Shown here piece by piece: positions 49,503 to 62,189 of a DNA stretch of 64,000 nucleotides. Each line of letters starts with the position of its first letter. Within the stretch, counting starts at the first letter, position 1. Location: positions 171,675,001 through 171,739,000 of the forward strand of contig NC_091246.1 of the NCBI RefSeq assembly GCF_042477335.2, written 5' to 3'. Made by a program: the position numbers and the translations under genes. Below the pieces are notes generated by a model that was not told the DNA's origin, ran no database searches, and saw only the letters and a program-made list of their open reading frames with translations. Source of the stretch: Ovis canadensis. Its lineage: Eukaryota > Chordata > Mammalia > Artiodactyla > Bovidae.

Positions 49503-49774
49503 AGAAGGCAATGGCACCCTACTCCAGTACTCTTGCCTGGAAAATCCCATGGATGGAGGAGCCTGGAAGGCTGCAGTCTGTGGGGTCGCTGAGGGTCAGA
49601 CACGACTGAGCGACTTCACTTTCACTTTTCACTTTCATGCATTGGAGAAGGAAATGGCAACCCACTCCAGTGTTCTTGCCTGGAGAATCTCAGGGATGGG
49701 GGAGCCTGGTGGGCTGCCATCTATGGGGTCGCACAGAGTTGGACACAACTGAAGTGACTTAGCAGCAGCAGCAG
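49503..49774 (+). mobile_element. Bov-A2 dimer with CAG tail
   Basis: Two Bov-A units ('agaaggcaatggcaccctac', 'ggagaaggaaatggcaaccc') are joined by the usual CACTTTC linker, and the element ends in AGC repeats. 'gcaatggctgtt' before and 'gcaatgattgtt' after suggest a decayed target duplication. Confidence 0.94.
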
Positions 49775-50185
49775 CAATGATTGTTAATATAAAGTTTTCA
49801 CAGAGCAGAGCATGCAATTTGGATTGTGTAACTATTTCAAGAAATAGAGTTTAAAAAAAAAAACAGAAAAAAAAAGTACCTTGGCTCAGACCCTTTCTTT
49901 CACCAAAAGTAGCAATAAAATTTTAAATTGTTATTTACACCTAATGTCTGAAATTATAATGACTACAGATGACCTAGTTCACATAAATAAGTAGTAAAAT
50001 CTGTTGATCTCCATAATATTTAGAGACATGGAGGTTGCCAAATGTAAGGAATTGATCTGGTTCAAGTCATCTCTCACTAGTGAGCCATTCTGCATGAGGT
50101 CAGTGTCTGCCAGGTGGCCAGTGATTACCTGTGAAAGATCCAAGTCGTCTAAAACAGTTGAAGATTGAACGATGCCTTTAATTTT

Positions 50186-50236
50186 GTGTGTGCATATGTG
50201 TGTATGTTTGTGTGTGTGCGCAGGCACGCGCACATA
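50186..50236. repeat. TG/CG-rich degenerate microsatellite
   Basis: A broken TG run passes into 'gtgtgcgcaggcacgcgcac'. It is alternating purine-pyrimidine, so a Z-DNA-prone type of sequence. Confidence 0.8.
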
Positions 50237-51644
50237 CGCTCAGGACTCTTAATTACCTCACAGACGACCAGTGAAAGGCACGTGTCTTCTGGATGTGACC
50301 TATCCTATATGACAACTTTTCTTTCCTTTCTTTCTTTAAAATGTCCACTATTGATATTGATTAATATTGTAATTATTTGCTTGGGGCTAAGCCAGTCCAG
50401 CTCTTACCCCAAGACCTACCTCCCACCCCCACCCCTGGCCCTGCTTACTTGGCTTGTCACTCTCCCATTGATCAAGAATCAGCAGTGACGATAGCTTCTA
50501 CTCTGATCATAAAATTTTAACTTCCTGAGGCACAGATTGAACTACTTCTAATACTCAGCAGGAGTACCTGATTACAAATAAGAATTTCATTAGATTTTAG
50601 CTTTGAATGACTACTACTTTTAAACAGAGTCATTAATCTCCCCCAAACTGCCAGTTTTAAAATACAGATGTTCCAAGGCTTCTCACTTTTGTTGCACTCT
50701 GATTTTGAGGTTTGCACGTCAAAAAACAAATAAGTTTCAAAAATCTTCATGAGATCATCATGAAAAATGAAACGAATAATCTCTCAGTTTCACGCATTTG
50801 GACAGGCAGAAATGAAAGCATATTTGAATCTTCTTTTAGATTCTACCTTATTGTTATTGTCATTTCAATGTGTGAGAAAGTTTCTATTTTTTTCCTTCTT
50901 AGAAATGAATTTAAGATTATTTAGATTTATTAAGATTACTATTTAAGATTAGAGTTAGAAATGGATTTAGAACAGTACCAAGTATTAATCCTTCATGTTC
51001 TACCATTTTGCCCAATACATAGTTGTGATTTTAGGAAAACTGATTCCGGAAGGCAGGCTTAAAATTCTGGCTATAAAGTTCTGATTATATTGCTTATAGA
51101 AGTTTTAAAAATACAAGTAAATTTGGGGTACACTTTTAAGTAATAGTGGCATTCAGTAAGATGAAGAGTATGCGGAAGACCACGGTAGTACTGCAAAGGT
51201 TCTTGTGGCTGACTTCTACTTAGCCAGCTCTCTATTTTCTCTGTAAAATATACTGACCAATGCCCAGAACACACTGAATGTCTGCGGCTAGTTAATGACT
51301 CTCAACTGTGCACATCTGTTCCCACTAGAGGGAAGTCCCAGGAGAGAGCCCCAAACAAGTTTATGCCAGTTGTACTTATTATTGTAATTATGTAATTTAA
51401 TTAAATATTATGTAAACTGATGAAATATGAGAGCAAAAAGGAAGACAATTGCTTTGGGGAGCACTTTTTCTGAAGAGAAGATAAATTCTACTCAATCTAA
51501 AATGACTGAAGTGTTTTCTCTGAAGATGGGGTAGGTCTGGATGAATTCTCAATGCTTTTTCCAAATCTATCATAATAGATATTTCTTGATTTTTAAATTT
51601 TGTTTCCTTTTGGATTTAGTCCCTAATTCTATTTCATATGATAA

Positions 51645-51960
51645 TAGCTGCCAATTACCATTTCCTGAGCACTTACTATGTGCCAGGCTCTGCATACAAT
51701 GGTTCGTTTGCATTATCTCATTTGATCAACACAGCAATGACTATTAATTATTGAACAATGACCTTATGTGCCTGGCCTTATGTTGAGCAAATTATAAATA
51801 TTACCCATTTAATTCTTACAATACACCTATTTTTAGATACAAAAACTAAAACACAGAAGGAATGAAGACTTTGTCTACACTCACATACCTAATCAGTAAA
51901 AGAGCTGGGATTGAAACCCAGCTTCACGTGACTCCAAAATCTTATCTCTTGTGACTACAT
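51645..51960 (+). mobile_element. Two adjacent MIR-type segments
   Basis: The first has 'cctgagcacttactatgtgc'. The second restarts near 51765 ('tatgtgcctggccttatgtt') and reaches 'gagctgggattgaaacccag'. This is either a MIR with an internal repeat or two MIRs end to end. Confidence 0.65.
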
Positions 51961-52118
51961 TATTACTACTTTTGCCACATAGGGGCTCTTTAAGGAGCCA
52001 TCTTATTTATTTTTTGTAGCCTCAGTGCCTAGTTCAGGGCCTGTCTCACTGTAGGGACTCATCAGTGTTACATGGATGAGGGAATGCATGGATGGATGGG
52101 TGGACTTTCCTTCAGTTT

Positions 52119-52377
52119 TGCATCATAGGCCTTGAGGTGTCTGCCAGGGAGCAGGAAAGAAAGCTAGGCGACCGTTCTTACTCTTAGACAACAGTGCTCC
52201 TTACTGCGACTTAGCCTCCATTTTCCTCTCTGATTGATTGAAATACTATTATACTCAGAGGTAGGATAGCTGTGTTGGGGAAATAAGAGGTTGCACTTAC
52301 AGTTTACAGTTGTGGACAAGTGGGTTTTTTTCCTTTTATGCATCTTTTTTCTTTCTTTCAGTAAGAGCATTTTTTGG
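52119..52377 (+). repeat. Source copy of a 255-259 bp direct duplication
   Basis: It runs from 'tgcatcataggccttgaggt' to 'gtaagagcattttttgg'. A second copy lies at 52923-53177 with about 90% or more similarity by eye. I do not recognise the unit as a known repeat. Confidence 0.9.
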
Positions 52378-52810
52378 GGAAAACTGCCTGTCCTCTACTC
52401 CCAGCCTCAACTCCACTCCCAGTGTGAACGGAGTTGACCATGGACTTATGTCCCAAGTCCAGCTAATGAGAGCCATGCCTTTTCTTCTGCCACAGTGAAT
52501 GGATGAAAAACAAATATGGAATAAATGCGGGATCCAAGCCAGGCCAAGGAGAATTGTTCTGGGGATTTTCTATTCCCACAGCAAAAGTGAGGCTTACTTG
52601 ACTAGGAGAATGCTAAGCTGATACAATACAATACTGTTGCTGCCATCTTGCTGCCAGGAGGAAAGATTTTAAGTGAAAATGAAGCTAACCTAAAGATGAG
52701 CAGAGATAGAAAGAGGCAACATCTCTGCAAGACACTGGCACTTGGATCTAGTAATGCCCAACGTCATATCTCATCCTAGACCTTTCAGTTATGTAACCCA
52801 ATAAATGCTT

Positions 52811-53275
52811 CCCAGGTGACTCAGTGGTAAAGAATCTGCCTGCCCATACAGGAGATGCAAGAGATGTGGCTTTGGTCCCTGTGTTGGGAAGATCCCCTGG
52901 AGGAGGAAATGACAAGCCACTCTGCATCATAGGCCTTGAGGTCTCTTTGCCAGAGAGCAGGAAAGAAAGCTTGGCAACCTTTCTTGCTCATAGACAACAT
53001 TGTTCCTTACTGTGACTTAGCTTCCATTTTCCTCTCTGATTGATTGAAATACTATTATACTCAGAGGTAGGACAGCTGTATTGGGGAAATAAGAGGTCGC
53101 ACTTTACAGTTGCGGACAAGTGGATATTTTTCCTTCTATGCATCTTTTTTCTTTCTTCCAGTAAGAGCATTTTTTGGATATTCTTGCCGGATAATCCCAT
53201 GGGACAAAGAGAGGAGCCTGGCGAGCTACAGTCCACGGGGCCACAAAGAGTCAGAAGCGACTGAGCATGCGTGCA
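52811..53275 (+). mobile_element. Bov-tA SINE split by a duplicated segment
   Basis: The left part (52811-52922) runs from 'cttcccaggtgactcagtgg' to 'ggaaatgacaagccactc'. The right part (53178-53275) resumes 'atattcttgccggataatcc' and ends 'gaagcgactgagcatgc'. Together they make one SINE missing about three bases at the break. Between them sits the second copy of 52119-52377. Flanking 'aataaat' and 'agtaaat' may be the SINE target duplication. Confidence 0.9.
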
Positions 53276-53709
53276 TGTGAGTCCAGTAAATTCTCTTTCC
53301 TGCCTAAACACTTTGAGTTGGCCTTTGTCACTTGTACCAAACTTTAGCATTCAAGAACCTGTAGAAGGCTAAGTAATGTTTTCATAGAGTATGTAATTGG
53401 GATCAAATGGATTGATCTGGCAATCATGACTTGCAAATATTTAGAGGAGAAAAAGAAATTAAACCTCTAACAAAGCAAAGTGAAACAAAATTATACATGA
53501 AGCTGAATCTAATATCTGGCTCTAATATCTTAGCCCTAGCTCATGCTTTAATTTTGGTGCTTTGTGACACTGTTTTGTTCTTTGATTTTAAAGAGGACTC
53601 ACTAATCTGCTAAGTAAAATGGCTTCATTAAGAGACAAGATTAACATTTCAAGATCTGCATTTCTTGGAAGTGTTCAGATCAAGTCAGAATATTCAGGAG
53701 GGATTTCCG

Positions 53710-53723
53710 CCCCCCCCCCCCCC
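53710..53723. repeat. Poly(C) tract
   Basis: Fourteen consecutive C bases, after 'ccg'. Such a run is rare in an AT-rich intron and is length-unstable. Confidence 0.95.
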
Positions 53724-53929
53724 AAAGTGAATTCTTTAATTCAAAACTTCTTCAGCATTTTCTTCCAACTCACTTGCAAAACACACACTTGTATATACAT
53801 ATCCATGCAAAAACAGAAATCCATTCAGGTACAATCTAACCTGCAATCAAGAACTGCTAAAATAGGACCTTTATCATCAGCCCAGCACATCCCAAAATGT
53901 CTTTGTAAAATAAATCAAATTATATGAGT

Positions 53930-54480
53930 TAATTGATTCCAGGCCACATCAGCAAGTGCAGGTGGAGACTGAATAACAGGATGTTTATTAATGAAGTACT
54001 ATTAATCAAAATTGACAATACCAGTTCCTCTTTGTTGTAATTGAAAGCTACCTTCAGTTATAGACATAACTGTTGAATTTTAAAACAGTTTTAAAAAGGA
54101 AAAAAATTGGGGGGGGCATGGTAATACATGGGATTTTTCGCTGTGGATTTTGGATTACTGATATTTAAACACTGGAAAGCTACTCCTAAATGCAATTTGA
54201 CAAGCAATGCCAAAGATGCCAGTGGTAATTAATTAGCACTTAATTGAGATCACAGAACAACAGGACGTAGAATTGGTACTCAGTGCCATTTCCCCCTTAA
54301 GGCTCCATCTCATGAGGGCCAGGAGTGTGGCTGCATGCTGAAGGTCAGGGAGTAAACTGGGAGAACACATTGACACTGGACATTTCATGATGGATCTCCT
54401 TCGTCTTATGCTACTGCTGCCGGCCATCTCTGATGAGAAAAAGGTCTGGGTCTGAAGGGCAGTCAGTGTTAACACACATC
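53930..54480. other. Repeat-free stretch rich in TAAT motifs, possible conserved non-coding element
   Basis: Homeodomain-type cores occur at 'gtttattaatgaag', 'tactattaatcaaaattgac' and 'ggtaattaattagcacttaa'. No repeat or coding pattern was recognised. Conservation is inferred from composition only. Confidence 0.3.
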
Positions 54481-56539
54481 TAAACCAAGGTAAGCACCGC
54501 CTTCATATCCAAAATTAGTTAGGTTGGGCACTTCACAAAAAAATAAAGCTCATGCATTCAATGTTAACATGAATGAGAGTAGTAGGCCTGTATAAAAGCA
54601 AATTAAATTTAGAGTGAAGTGTTATTTGAAGCTGCTGGTTTTGTTCGATTATGTTCAATCTTTGTAAAAATAAATTTAGACTGGGTTTCTTTTTTAATAG
54701 TTCGGGTTTGTATGATACCTGTTGAAGACTTTTGAAAATTCAAATTCAGAAATCGTACATATTCCCCCAATTCCTCTTCAGACACTGACCCTCTGTCTTA
54801 ATAGATAGGCGTCAATATTCTTTAACAGAGAGGAAGGAACATTCTTGATTCATAATTCCATTGACTGAGCAAATAAAAAAGGAAACAAATTCTAGTCTCT
54901 GAATAAATCTTGAGACACTTTCTGATTGAAAATGTATAGTAGCATGTCATAACACATGAATTGGGAAATGGGCTTGTTAAATTTGCACAATATTTTTTGA
55001 AAAATGAAGTTGGGTCCATTTAAACTTTTTCATCTTATAGTTAAAATCAGTAACTGAAGGATAGTTCACTGATATAACTGGGAATTGATATCTGGCTTCT
55101 TGAGAGTAAACCCTCACTCTACACAGATTACTTTTATATTACTTTTGAAAGGTCCTTCACTCTCTAAATGGAGCCGAAATAAAGCACGAATGTCATATAT
55201 ACATCTGGAAAAAGACTCTTCAGGGATCTGCTTTATTTGGTCACACACATGCCTGCAGTTTAAACCAACCAGATACCCATCCTTTCAACACTCTCAGGAA
55301 AGGCTTGACTCATTCTTTGGAGGTCCTTGAGAATCTGTAGTAGACAAAGACATCCATAGACAGAGCAGAGGGCAACGACAATTAAGAAATACTTTCTCCC
55401 TCTCCCTAACTCAGTTCCTTCGCACGGTTCAGTCGCAGAAGTAAGTTGGTTCCCACGAGAGTCGCCTCAACATCACAGCTCTTTACCACAACTGGAAAAA
55501 TCTGGACAAGGGATGTCTTTATGAGACTTGAGATATTCATGTGATATGACTGAAGTAGATCAGTGGTTCCCAGCCTCCCTTATCATTAGAAAATAACAAT
55601 TAAGGGTTGGTGATGGCAATAGAGAGAAATACCATCTGGTAGCCTCAGAATTTGCAATCAAATTAGCTTCTCTTTACTGTTTTGATATTCACTTAGCAAA
55701 AAAACTTCAAGAAAACCATATCTTTCAGTCTTAGTCAACCCTCCCCTCTGTGTTTTAAAATATCAGTTTGCAAACGTTACAGTATTTGAGTATAAAATAA
55801 TTTTCAAATTCAGAGATCTTTGTACTATTTAGTGAGCTTTGAAAAGAATTCTATGAAAATCCCATATCTCTTCCATTGGCCTTTAAACTCTTCTGATTTT
55901 AATACTGATAGACTGTATCTTTAAATACATTCTAGAACCACACATTTCAAATCTTTCCTAAAACACAACATCAGAATTATAGCCCTATGCTTGAATGAAA
56001 TAATACATGAGGCCATGAGTCACCCACTTCTAGCCAGTGAACATTTCTGAACTTGTTCTTTAAATTTGAGCACCAGTTTTATTTCATGAATTAATTTTAT
56101 TATGTATTGAACTTATTTACACTTCCACCTTATAAAATAAATGTATTTTACTGTATAAAATGAATTCAATATAAAAGTTTTAAATACATTTAAAATGAGT
56201 AAGAAAATAAGGGTAAAGGGAAAATACGGGGTGAGGTGAGTAGAATATTTAGGTGGCAGGCTCTAAAGTTACAAACACTTGCCAAGTTTGACTTGAGGCT
56301 TGCTATTCCCTGTGAGTCATATCACTTCCAGGTAGGCTGCCACTGATCAACTTAATTGTTAACTTCTGAGAGCATTTCTGCTTTCCTTGTGCTATCTGCA
56401 TGACCATGTCTGTTCAGAGGAACCAATATTTGATTTCGAGTCAGATTGGAGCAGGGGACAGTTTCCATATTATCTATTAATTTACCCATTCATTAGATTC
56501 ACAAATATTTAGTGACTTCTGTGCAGTTTACTCTGAGAA

Positions 56540-56785
56540 GGGAGGCAGTTTTGCATAGCAGTTGGATATAAAGGTTTTGGATTAAGAAAAACTTGTATTC
56601 AAATGCTGGCTCTACCACTTTTTAGTTGGGTGATTTAGGAAAACATCATCGTTCTTCTAGAGCTAGATATTGGCTACATCAGTGGAGAACAATAGCTCCT
56701 TTACATGGTTGCTGAAAGGAGAGGATATACTTCAAATATTCAGCAAATTGAGGGACATGTGGTAGGTGCTCAATAAATTATGTCT
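56540..56785 (+). mobile_element. MIR SINE copy
   Basis: 'attcaaatgctggctctacc', 'actttttagttgggtgattt', 'atggttgctgaaaggagagg' and 'gtaggtgctcaataaatta' are the MIR core and tail in order. Confidence 0.78.
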
Positions 56786-57004
56786 CTTCATGCTAGACAC
56801 TTTGCAAGAATCAGAAAAGCATAAGAAGAGCTGTACATTTCCTTTCCTATAGTCACTGTGTTGTATGTAAGTGTCAAATCACCCCCCACAACTGTTCTTA
56901 AAAAGGGCTGTTACAGAGCCTCAGTTTGAGCTCCCTGAGTTATACAGCAAATTCCCACTGGGTATTTATTTTACATATAGTAATGTATGTTTCCATGTTG
57001 TAAC

Positions 57005-57175
57005 AACCTAGACAGGTGGAATGGGGAGGGAGGTGGGAGGGAGGTTCAAAACAGAGGGGACATAGGCATACCTATGGCTCATTCATGTTGATGTTTGGCA
57101 GAAACCAACACAATGCTGTAAAGCAATTATCCTTAAATTAAAAATTTATATACTGAATTATTAAAAAAAAAAAAA
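57005..57175 (+). mobile_element. L1 3' end with poly(A)
   Basis: 'ggaatggggagggaggtggg', 'gctcattcatgttgatgttt' and 'caatgctgtaaagcaattat' precede an A-run at 57162-57174. Typical bovine L1 3' terminus. Confidence 0.82.
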
Positions 57176-59188
57176 GTGTTCTGAGTTGAGAGTAGGGAAA
57201 GGTCTCCTCAGATGAGGCCAGATCTGTGATCAAGCAAATCTGAATAGATCTGGACACTGAGACAGACTCTTCAAGGAAGTGGTAGAATCTGGAATGAGCA
57301 GAGAACATAGAGAGGAGCCTGAGTAGGAAGAGAAGACTGTGGGCCATGCCTTGAAAAGGGGGATGCAGGAGGTACAGTTGGAGCTGATGATGAGAAAATT
57401 CATTCATCTGATGAAGTGATACATTCATTCATGGAAGTAAGGGTTAGAGTTCCAGGTGGAGCTAAGACAGTGAGAACGTCCTGACAATTTTGTAGAAAGG
57501 AGACTGCTGTGATGAAATTACCTTCATTGGAAACTGAACATCTAGGAACCTTAACTGTATTTAACCAGTTAGAATAATTAGCCAGTTGGAGCTTAAGTGC
57601 CTTTGACATAGTATATTTCCAATTTCCTTTTACCACTAAGGTCAACCTCGGTTACTGGACCTGCAAACTGGCTAGATAACCTGGGAAAGTCCCATGTTTG
57701 CTCATTTTCGAAATGAGAGGCTTGGCAAGCTTCCCTTCCAGCAATGACACCTCAAAAACCTATAAACCATTTTTTTCTTGAAAATGAGAATAAAGGTCAG
57801 ATGCTTGCTACTGCTGCTGTACCTTAACTTGCCTTTTGGATGTCTCTGTTAAAACTCCCAGATGTCTGTTAGGACTCCTCTGCATGCTCAAACATTAATT
57901 TTTTAAAATAATTCATTTCTATTTTTTCTTTTTAAAAAGGAATGGTCCAGGTGTTGATTAGATTGAAATTCCACAGAACTGGAAACAAAATCAATTCCTT
58001 TCCCCAGCTCCCAAGAAAAAGCCTTCCATGTGTGTCTCTCTCTGAAGCCACTTTACCCCTTCCTGATTTTAGTCTTAACAGTTACATTTTTAAAGAGACA
58101 TTGTACTTTGGAATATAAATATGTGACATCTAAATACAAAATGCAATAAAGCAGCTTGAGCCAAGCCACACACTTCTGAACTCATTTCTAGCTGTGCTAC
58201 TATTTTTTGGTAGGTTTTGAGATGAGGCCAGCCACTTCTCAGTGACTTAGTCCACTCTCTTGGAAGATGCCCTGTATCCTTTGAAGCATCTTTGCTCCGA
58301 GGGGCTGGGGCTATTTAAGTTTCAAAATAGCCCAATACAGAAGGGTATGTAGTCTTTTTTGCATTACCAATTTGAGATGGTGAATGACAAATATTGTGTA
58401 CTTTTTCCTAAGCACAGGAAATGCCCTTTTGTGATTCACTTCCCATGTAGACTGACAAAGACATGTGATTATAGTGTGTGTTTAGGTCCTTTCTAAGCTT
58501 TCTGCCTGGGAATAACGCAGAACTGCCGGGGGTGGTGGCTGGCACCAAGTGCAGAGGACCCAAGAAACATCCTCCTCACTCTGGCTGCATTGTGGCAGCT
58601 CTTACTGTCTGAATTCCTACTTTAGCATATCCCCAGTCCTGTTACTAATGACATTCCTATGTTACTAACAATCTCCTCAAAGTCGTTCTCTGTACCTGGG
58701 GGTGTTTATCTTCTTTGAAAGCCCTTCATTAGAACACTCCTAGTAATCTAACTTTCTTCTACCTTCCTGACTTTGCCTCTTTTGACACTGTAAGTCCAAT
58801 TACTGACGTCTATTTTTACTTTTAGTGTTCCCCAGAGGCCCCACCCCCAGTTCTAGAACATTTACCAGTTTATGATTTCTCCTTCCCATCATAACAAAAA
58901 ATCCTGAACTCATACTCTTTCAGAAAACCTTTGCTGACTAAATTCAAGGCTAGGCAAGATAACTTTCAACATATACTTTCTACAAATGCATTTGGTTGTT
59001 TTGATTTAAAGCAATCTAGATCCTTATTTCATTATATTTTAAATCTGTATCTGGACTATCTCCTCTTTGTTGTGATCTGTCTTAGCTTATAACTTTATTG
59101 AAGAAGCAGAATATGTCAAATACACTTTTAGACAGCTTTTCAGAGTACTATGAGAATTTGTTTCATTTATTTCACAAACAATTATTAA

Positions 59189-59325
59189 GCAATAATCTAC
59201 CTGCAATGCAGGAGACCTGGGTTTGATCCTGGGTTGGAAAGACCCCTGGAGAAAGGAATGGTTACCACTCCATGGGGTCATAAAGAGTCAGACATGACAG
59301 CAACTAATGCTTTCACTTCACTTCA
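59189..59325 (+). mobile_element. Bov-tA SINE with internal deletion
   Basis: The head 'ctacctgcaatgcaggagac' continues to 'aatggttaccactcc', then jumps to 'atggggtcataaagagtcag'. About 60-70 bases of the Bov-A body are missing. Confidence 0.88.
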
Positions 59326-59366
59326 TAAGTGCCAGACACTGGACCAGGTTCTAGCATTATAAGAAT

Positions 59367-59452
59367 GCGTACATGTGCTAGTCACTCAGGCATTCTTTGC
59401 GACCTCATGGACTGCAGCCCTTCAGACTCTTCTATACATGGAATTCTCCAGA
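59367..59452 (-). mobile_element. Decayed Bov-A shard, inverted
   Basis: 'tgcgacctcatggactgcag' and 'tacatggaattctccaga' are inverted Bov-A text. It lies about 40 bases from a forward SINE. Confidence 0.75.
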
Positions 59453-59961
59453 ATGGACAGCATATATGCACTACTGTGGAAGTCATATAAAGCAGAAGTG
59501 TTTCAGCAGGGGAAGGCAGACTATGCAATGATGATAAAAGGTCAGAAACAAAAATGAGGTGGATTAGGCAGCAGCCCTGTTGGAAAATGTGGGTGGCCAA
59601 TGAAAGTTTCTCCAGGGCTTTTCAATTTGATGAAAGACTGTATTCAATTGAATGTCAAGCAGATTTGACCTAGGAAATAATGACCAGTGAACAAAATGCA
59701 GAACATGATTGATTTCTACTTCCTGCATTGCTTAATAACCCTTTAAAAGTGTTACTGTAGTTGCCCTTGATTAGGGAAATTCATTTCCATTTTCTGAATT
59801 TTCGGTTCAAAACTGTTGGTTCTGTTGCTTTTTTTTTTTTTTTCTTGGTGTGGTTCTTAGTTTATTAGAGCAACACTATTGAATGGCTCTTTTCTAAATT
59901 TCTTCAGCTAGCAGGGTAACTCAGATAAGTTTCCTGTCTCCTTTTTCTGCCCCCTAAATAT

Positions 59962-59999
<38 letters not shown>
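59962..59999. repeat. (CA)n microsatellite
   Basis: About 19 CA units end at 'acaaccaacc'. Confidence 0.97.
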
Positions 60000-60518
60000 C
60001 CAACCACCTTCAGATTTTTTTACTGGCACATCAAGAGGGGAAACTTGAGCGTTGGTTTAAGGTTGTGTAACTGAGACCATAGCCCTGTGGCTTTGACTGC
60101 ACTTCCCAGTGCTGAGTAGACTGCTGGGATTCTACAGATAAATAATAAAAATAATAATGATTTTTAAAGCATTTGGAAATGCTGAGTTGAAAGGTGTGGT
60201 GTAAGTGCAACATTTTATTGTGAAAGTGATATCTCTCGCATTATCTGTTCCTAATGGAGGGCGGCAGTAATGGAGGGGAGGCACTTATGCCTCCAGACCA
60301 GGGGTCCCTGAAGGCGGGGTGGAGCTTGGGCGGACACTGTGGTAACACTTACTGTACTCTGAAGCTGCTTCCTTCCAGTCTAGCCAGAAGGCAGGAGAAG
60401 AGTCTTGCTGCTGCTCTTTCCACTAAACCTTAGAAAGTCAGCCTTGTTTCTTCCTGATGGGAGAAGAGGCTGAGAATCATACTTGCAGTAGCCCGGATAT
60501 GGATATTCTCTTGGACTG

Positions 60519-60955
60519 TGTTATGGACTGAATTACATCTCCTACCCACCCTCACCACACACACCCCAATTCATCTGTTGAAATGTTAACTCCCAGTACC
60601 TCATAATGTGACTATATTTGGAGATAGGGCTTTGAGTAATTAAGTTAAAATGAGACTGTTGGGATGGGCCTTCATCCAATATGATTGATGTCTTTACAAG
60701 AAGAAATTGGGACTAAGAGACACCAGGGCTGTGCACACAGACAAAAGCCCATGTAAGGACACAGTAAGAAGGCAGCCTTCTGCCATCCAAGAGAGACCTC
60801 AGAAGCAGGTAAACCTGTTGACACTTGATCTCATGCTTGCATAATAGATGGGATGATTCTCACAGCATTCATAATTGAGAGACAGTACATTTCTGTTGTT
60901 TAAGCAGCCTAGTCGGTGGCATTTTGTTAAAGTAGTCCCAGCAAAGTAAAATAAT
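60519..60955 (+). mobile_element. MLT1-type MaLR solo LTR
   Basis: It begins 'tgttatggactgaattacat'. It continues with 'gtacctcataatgtgactat', 'ttggagatagggctttgagt' and 'tgatgtctttacaagaagaa', and ends 'atttctgttgtttaagcagc' and 'ggcattttgttaaagtagtc'. The order matches the MLT1 LTR. No internal sequence remains. Confidence 0.82.
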
Positions 60956-61511
60956 CTGGGATTATCCACCTTTAGGATTCACACTGAAGCATGTAGTCTA
61001 ATATAGAAAAAGATACATATTTTTCATACAGTATGGTCTGAGTGCTTTCCCAACTAAGTCCATAATGTTAATTATAAAATGCACATAACCTGTATTACAT
61101 TATGAATATGTTTACATATTGAATGGGGACAAGAAAAATAAACACCAGATTTAAGCTATATAGGCACTGGAAGGTAGAGTAAAAAAATCTGGTTTCCTTG
61201 ACCACATTGTCATAATATGCATATATAACAGTTTATTGAATCCAGGCTGTGTAGACAACCAGAAGAACTCTGGCTCCATACTGTCACAATGCATGCCCAC
61301 AACAAAGACTCTGGGGGAACAGCCCCTTTCATTCGATCCCTCTAAGTATTACCAACATGAGAGCTGAAAACCTTACCTCTGTCTGAAATATATCTATAAA
61401 TTCATGCATAAGTTATTAACTAGACTCCCTGGGCTCTGCTGCTAGAACTATTAATATATTCAAATCTCACTCTAGCTACTGCAAAAAACAGTACATCAGA
61501 TCCATGCAGCA

Positions 61512-61541
61512 TAGACAAAAGAATTCTTAGACAAAAGAATT
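61512..61541 (+). repeat. Short tandem duplication, period 16
   Basis: TAGACAAAAGAATTCT is followed at once by TAGACAAAAGAATT, nearly two copies. Confidence 0.93.
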
Positions 61542-62189
61542 TGTAATGTTTATAGAAGTTTCTTTCTTATTCCTTGGACTCCAGTTGAAACATAAGTGAT
61601 AAATGGTCTAAAAAGGTAAACTGGCCACAAGTGTCAGAATACAGAGTTGACTGCATCTATAAAACACCATTGCTTGTACTTGAAATACAATACTTTCATG
61701 AGAATTATGTGCTGAGTACTGTTCTTAGCATCCAATGGCAGAAAAAATTCTTTTAATTTTCTTAAGACATTTTACCTGATGGAAGTGACATGGACTGTAT
61801 CTGAATGCCCTTTAATTGCAGACAATGTGACTTTTAATCTATCAATATTCTTGCTTTTACGGGCTGTGTCATCTAACACAAAGATAGCTTCAGAGGATTT
61901 GAGAAGCAAAACTTTCCTGAGAACCAACAAGCCAAGTGGAAAACTAGAGAAGTTATTAAGCCAGTGATGAGAGGGAGGTCAGCCTTGAGATTTATTCCTT
62001 TAGATTGCTGCTCTGCATTTCTGGACCCCTGGTTAAGAGATATATGTAATGAGCAGCCTCTACACCATACAGCTTTGCATTTTTGTTATTGGCTGCACTT
62101 AAGTTCTTTTATTGATGACAACAGACAAAGTAGGTGGCCTTCTACCTCTTTCTAGCTGTAGAAAAAAAAGTGACATAATTTTTCACAGC

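Noticed and set aside
50165..50488. 107-codon plus-strand frame starting in a TG/CG repeat
   Set aside because: Its first part is microsatellite translation and the rest lacks any coding signal.
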